DNA of 64,000 nucleotides, taken from the NCBI RefSeq assembly GCF_026212465.1, contig NC_080053.1, positions 3,306,615 through 3,370,614 on the forward strand, written 5' to 3'. Under the pieces are notes generated by a model that did not search any database, was not told the origin of the DNA, and was given only the letters and a program-made list of their open reading frames with translations. Made by a program: the position numbers and the translations under genes. Each line of letters starts with the position of its first letter. The stretch's first letter is position 1. Shown here in pieces: positions 61,026 to 64,000 of the stretch. This DNA is from Amaranthus tricolor. Taxonomy: Eukaryota; Streptophyta; Magnoliopsida; Caryophyllales; Amaranthaceae.

Positions 61026-63270
61026 GACTTTGAAAACTTAGGGGATAATGTAGATTACTCTAGTAGATTGGTTATTGATAAAAAATTTGATTCTGTAGAT
61101 GAATTACATGCTTGGGCCGATAAGATAGCAATAAGAATTGGTTTCCAATTTACACATGTTTCATATATATAAACAAAAAGAAGGAAGTTCTAGAGTTAGT
61201 TTGTATTTAAGATGTCACCGCTATGGTAATATTAGGGGTGATTTGCATAACCTAGATAATGCTGCCCGACCTGGTTCTAAAAGTAGAACATGCGGGTGTA
61301 AATTTATAATTGTAGGAAGTAGTCGTAAACCAGGAGAAAGACCTTGGACGGTGAGGGTGTCTCCTGGTGAAAAAGGAAGATATAACCACCCGTTCTTAGT
61401 ATACATAGATGGTCATGTAAGGGCAAATAGGTTGAATGTAGATATTTGACAGTACATACGAGAGTTTAGTGCAACCAGCATGCAACTTGCATTTATTATG
61501 ACCTCAATTAGACAAAATTTCTCTGGTTTTTTTGCTAGTATGAATCAAATTTATAATGTTAGACAATCAATTAGGAGAGAAGAGATGGAGGGTAGACTCC
61601 CCTTCAACACCGTCTTTATATGACCACAGAGCATAATTACGTGGTTCGGACAGACTTGGATAGTGACGGAGATTATTAGTTGCAAATCCTACATCCATCC
61701 AGATGATACGTACGTGGCCCTATGTTGTGTTGATAGATACAACGTACAAAACAAATAAACAAAAGTGACTGCTTTGTGAAGTAATTGAAATGACGCCAAC
61801 CTATCACAACTTCTTGGTTGTGTTTTGTTTGATGAGAGATGAGGCGGCTTTGTTATATCCGTGGGTGTTGGAGGGATTGAAAGATATTTTTTGCAGAGCT
61901 CAGACTCCTAGCGTAATTGTAAGTGATCGAGACGAGGGTTTATCTGCAGCTATTCGTGATGTCTTCCCAGGTAAAAAGGTTGTGTTGATTAATTATTGTC
62001 GTTCTATTTATTGAATATATTTTAATTACATTCAATCTTTTTTTAATGTAGATGTGCGACATTTATTATGCGTATGACATATTGCCAATGACGTAGAGAA
62101 CATGGTGGACAAATTGTGTGGCGGGAAAAGAAATCAACAAGGGCATATATTCAGGAAAACTAGATGGGAATCGATTGTGGCTACTTGGACGACTAGGAAC
62201 AGAAAGGTCATTCGATATTTGGCTGGAACATGGATTCCACATAAAGAGAAATTTGTGCGTGCATGGACGAACTGTTTACACATGGGTAACCAGACTATTA
62301 GCAGAGTTGAAAGCCAACACTCGTCTTTCAAGTACTATCTTAGTAGCGGTAATAGCTCATTTGATACCCTGTTTAAAAGGGCACACGCACAGATAACAAA
62401 TCAGCAATCAAGGATCCGACAAGCGCTACAGGAATCCATGAATTCTATTTCAACGTCTTTGCGACATAATTTCTTTAGATCGTTATATTGCCATGAATCA
62501 ATTTTTTCCTCAGAACAATTGCTGCTTGAGCATAACCGTTGTTAGATTTGGGTGATTATGTATTTGACAAATGCGGATGTGCACTTCAAAGCACGCATGG
62601 ATTGCCCTGTGCTTGTTATTTCTATTTGTCGATCAGGTCACAAGGTTCGTTGTATTTGGATGACATTCATCCATTCTGGAGAACTTTAACGTACACAGAG
62701 TTAGAAGCTGACACCAACGAAGGAGTACGGCACGCAAACGCCGACGACAAAGAGTACTTTCAACCGTTGGTTAATGAAGTGTTAAAAGCCGATTCCGTAG
62801 TTGTACGACGCATGTCTGGGGTACTTGAAGATGAATTACACCCTGATGGTGCCGATATACCTAAGCCATATGCAAGTCCACCAAGAAAGGGAAGACCAAC
62901 GACAAGCAAAACCCTCAGGATAAATAAAAGCGCCTTTGAATACAACAGATCATCCTCTCGGGGTCGTGGGTCTAGATCTTCATCTTGCGGGAGATCTAGT
63001 AGTCGAGAAACGCAATCCTCAGTTGGAATTAACTTTAGTTTCAACTTTTCTGGTACATGACTTTCCTTTCCATTATTTACATTACTTTATTACAGTTGAA
63101 TCTTTCTAACCGTATTTTTAATAATTGCAGATGGTTCAGCAGGTCGTGATTTTTCAGTGTTTCCATGGCCCAATCACATCCCATATATTCTCTCTCCTTA
63201 CTTGTTTGATTGGATTCATGTTATAGGTGATGGTATACTGTGGATTTAGAGCTATTTCCGTCATAGAGTT
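61026..63270 (+). pseudogene. MULE transposase with downstream OTU-type protease start (decayed)
   Basis: The plus strand after the acceptor at 61025 reads SSRLVIDKKFDSVDELHAWA (FAR1-like DNA-binding start). After a frame change near 61165 come LYLRCHRYGNIRGD, a CGCKF zinc motif and NHPFLVYIDGH. The catalytic part is eroded around 61620-61790 and resumes with MTPTYHNFLVVFCLMRDEA and VIVSDRDEGLSAAI. An intron at 61971-62051 is followed by HLLCV, a TGA at 62075-62077, HIANDVENM, and later SRVESQHSSFKYYLSSG. A frame change near 62540 leads to a SWIM finger (CGCALQSTHGLPCAC) and a basic serine/arginine tail ending near 63050. A last exon from 63131 reads FPWPNHIPYILSPYLFDWI, then VIGDG, with a shift at the expected OTU active-site GDGNC, followed by GFRA-like bases. 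Family and fusion are inferred from motifs. Confidence 0.7.
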
Positions 63271-63284
63271 AAGAGGTGATGGTT

Positions 63285-63400
63285 TCTGGTTTGGTCTAGG
63301 TTTTAAAATTTTCAGACCAGACCGGACCGAAAAATCGTAATAAATTTCGGTCTGGTGAAAATCGTAAACCGTAGATCGGAACCTGCATTAATATATGAGA
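63285..63400. mobile_element. Degenerate hAT-like scrap
   Basis: GGTTTGGTCTAGGTTTTAAA, CAGACCGGACCGAAAAATCG and CGGTCTGGTGAAAATCG, the same kind of motif as at 3367-3582 and 22690-22861. Confidence 0.3.
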
Positions 63401-63659
63401 AGGCCCAAGTTTAATATTGAGTGATTGTGTCTGGCAGCCCAAGTTAAAATGTTAGGGCTTAAAAGTTAATACGGCACTCCAGCAGGCAGCAGCTCCTCCA
63501 TTCCTCCCTCCTTCCACAGTCGACATTTTAAATTTTTGACCTTCTGTGCTCCAGGCTCCAGCAGCTCCTCGCCTCCTCCCTTCTTCGACAGTTGTGCTTC
63601 AAGTCTTCAACATTCAGCTTGAAATTTCCAAATCTTCAACGCTACCTTCACTCTTTCAG
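63401..63659 (+). promoter_or_regulatory. C/T-rich leader with splice donor, probable start of a gene continuing past the window
   Basis: 63475-63655 is rich in CTCC and CTTC runs and ends CTTTCAG/GTATCAG at 63659/63660, like a plant 5' untranslated first exon. 63660-64000 is T-rich and intron-like. The gene itself is not visible. Confidence 0.4.
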
Positions 63660-64000
63660 GTATCAGTCTTCTCCATCTCAACTTGCTTCTTTCTTGTTTT
63701 TTCATGCTTCTTTCTTGCTTTCTAATTTATAGTCTCTTTCTAATTTATAGTCTTCATTCTCCAATTTCCATTCTCCAATCTCAAGTGCTAATTTTCACCA
63801 CGGAATCAAGTGTAGAATCTCGTAATGTAAATATGTTGGTTGATTTTTTTATTTTTAGGGTTTTTTTGTTCAGTTTTTGTATAAATTCGAATATTTACAA
63901 GTTGATGTTTTGATTTTTCCGATTTTTGGTTGATATTATGTTGATAAACTTGATATTTTTGGGTGGAAATAGTCTTTGAAACAGCAAACATAATATTTGG

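Overview
The window is nuclear DNA of a plant, very probably a eudicot. Genes have GT-AG introns in AT-rich DNA, TA and ATT microsatellites are frequent, and most of the sequence is made of plant transposable elements: Ty3/gypsy and Ty1/copia LTR elements with initiator-tRNA-Met primer sites, CACTA, Mutator-like (MULE), hAT and MITE families. The order cannot be fixed from sequence alone. The short GTCTCAC-type MITE would be compatible with Caryophyllales, but that is a guess. No bacterial, organellar or viral genes were recognised.

Bases 1-9853 form a large, nearly perfect inverted duplication. Arms 1-4261 and 5626-9853 flank a 1.36-kb spacer. Each arm carries, from outside inwards, a Ty3/gypsy gag start and primer site pointing outward, its LTR, a truncated CACTA transposase, a hAT-like scrap and part of a second LTR. 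The left arm is cut by the window edge. The spacer holds the rest of that second LTR and the broken 5' end of an unidentified gene. The right arm's gag/protease continues to 10926 and stops abruptly.

From 10.9 to 17.5 kb lies a gene-rich Mutator-like block: a small GRF zinc-finger gene (+), a five-exon plant-mobile-domain gene (-) and a MuDR-type transposase (-). The last two are broken by nonsense or frameshift mutations. From 17.7 to 21.3 kb a foldback element has been split by a 2.78-kb solo LTR with an exact 5-bp target duplication, and a 740-bp MITE with a 9-bp duplication follows.

The clearest host gene is a TSR2-like pre-rRNA-processing gene whose first coding exon (24141-24342) is separated from exons 2-4 (37693-38250) by a 13.35-kb intron. 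Reading frame and splice phase are preserved across it. That intron holds a CACTA remnant and a complete, fairly young Ty3/gypsy element (29389-36000, 5-bp target duplication, coding capacity decayed). Downstream are a decayed copia element (39583-about 46931) fused to a Pif1/Helitron-type helicase fragment, a 941-bp hAT element with a perfect 8-bp target duplication (50806-51746) and a copia-type solo LTR (54806-55320).

The second convincing host gene is an F-box-like gene (56288-57920, six open in-phase exons, first exon not located). It is followed by a Peter Pan/SSF1-like gene fragment, a striking perfect 43-bp hairpin (60523-60628) and a decayed MULE whose transposase is followed by the start of an OTU-type cysteine protease domain (61026-63270). 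The window ends in what looks like the leader of another gene. The genes do not form a pathway; the main theme is successive transposon insertion around a few surviving host genes. No clearly new molecular system was found. The most interesting objects are the inverted duplication, the cargo-carrying MULEs, the hairpin and the TSR2 giant intron.
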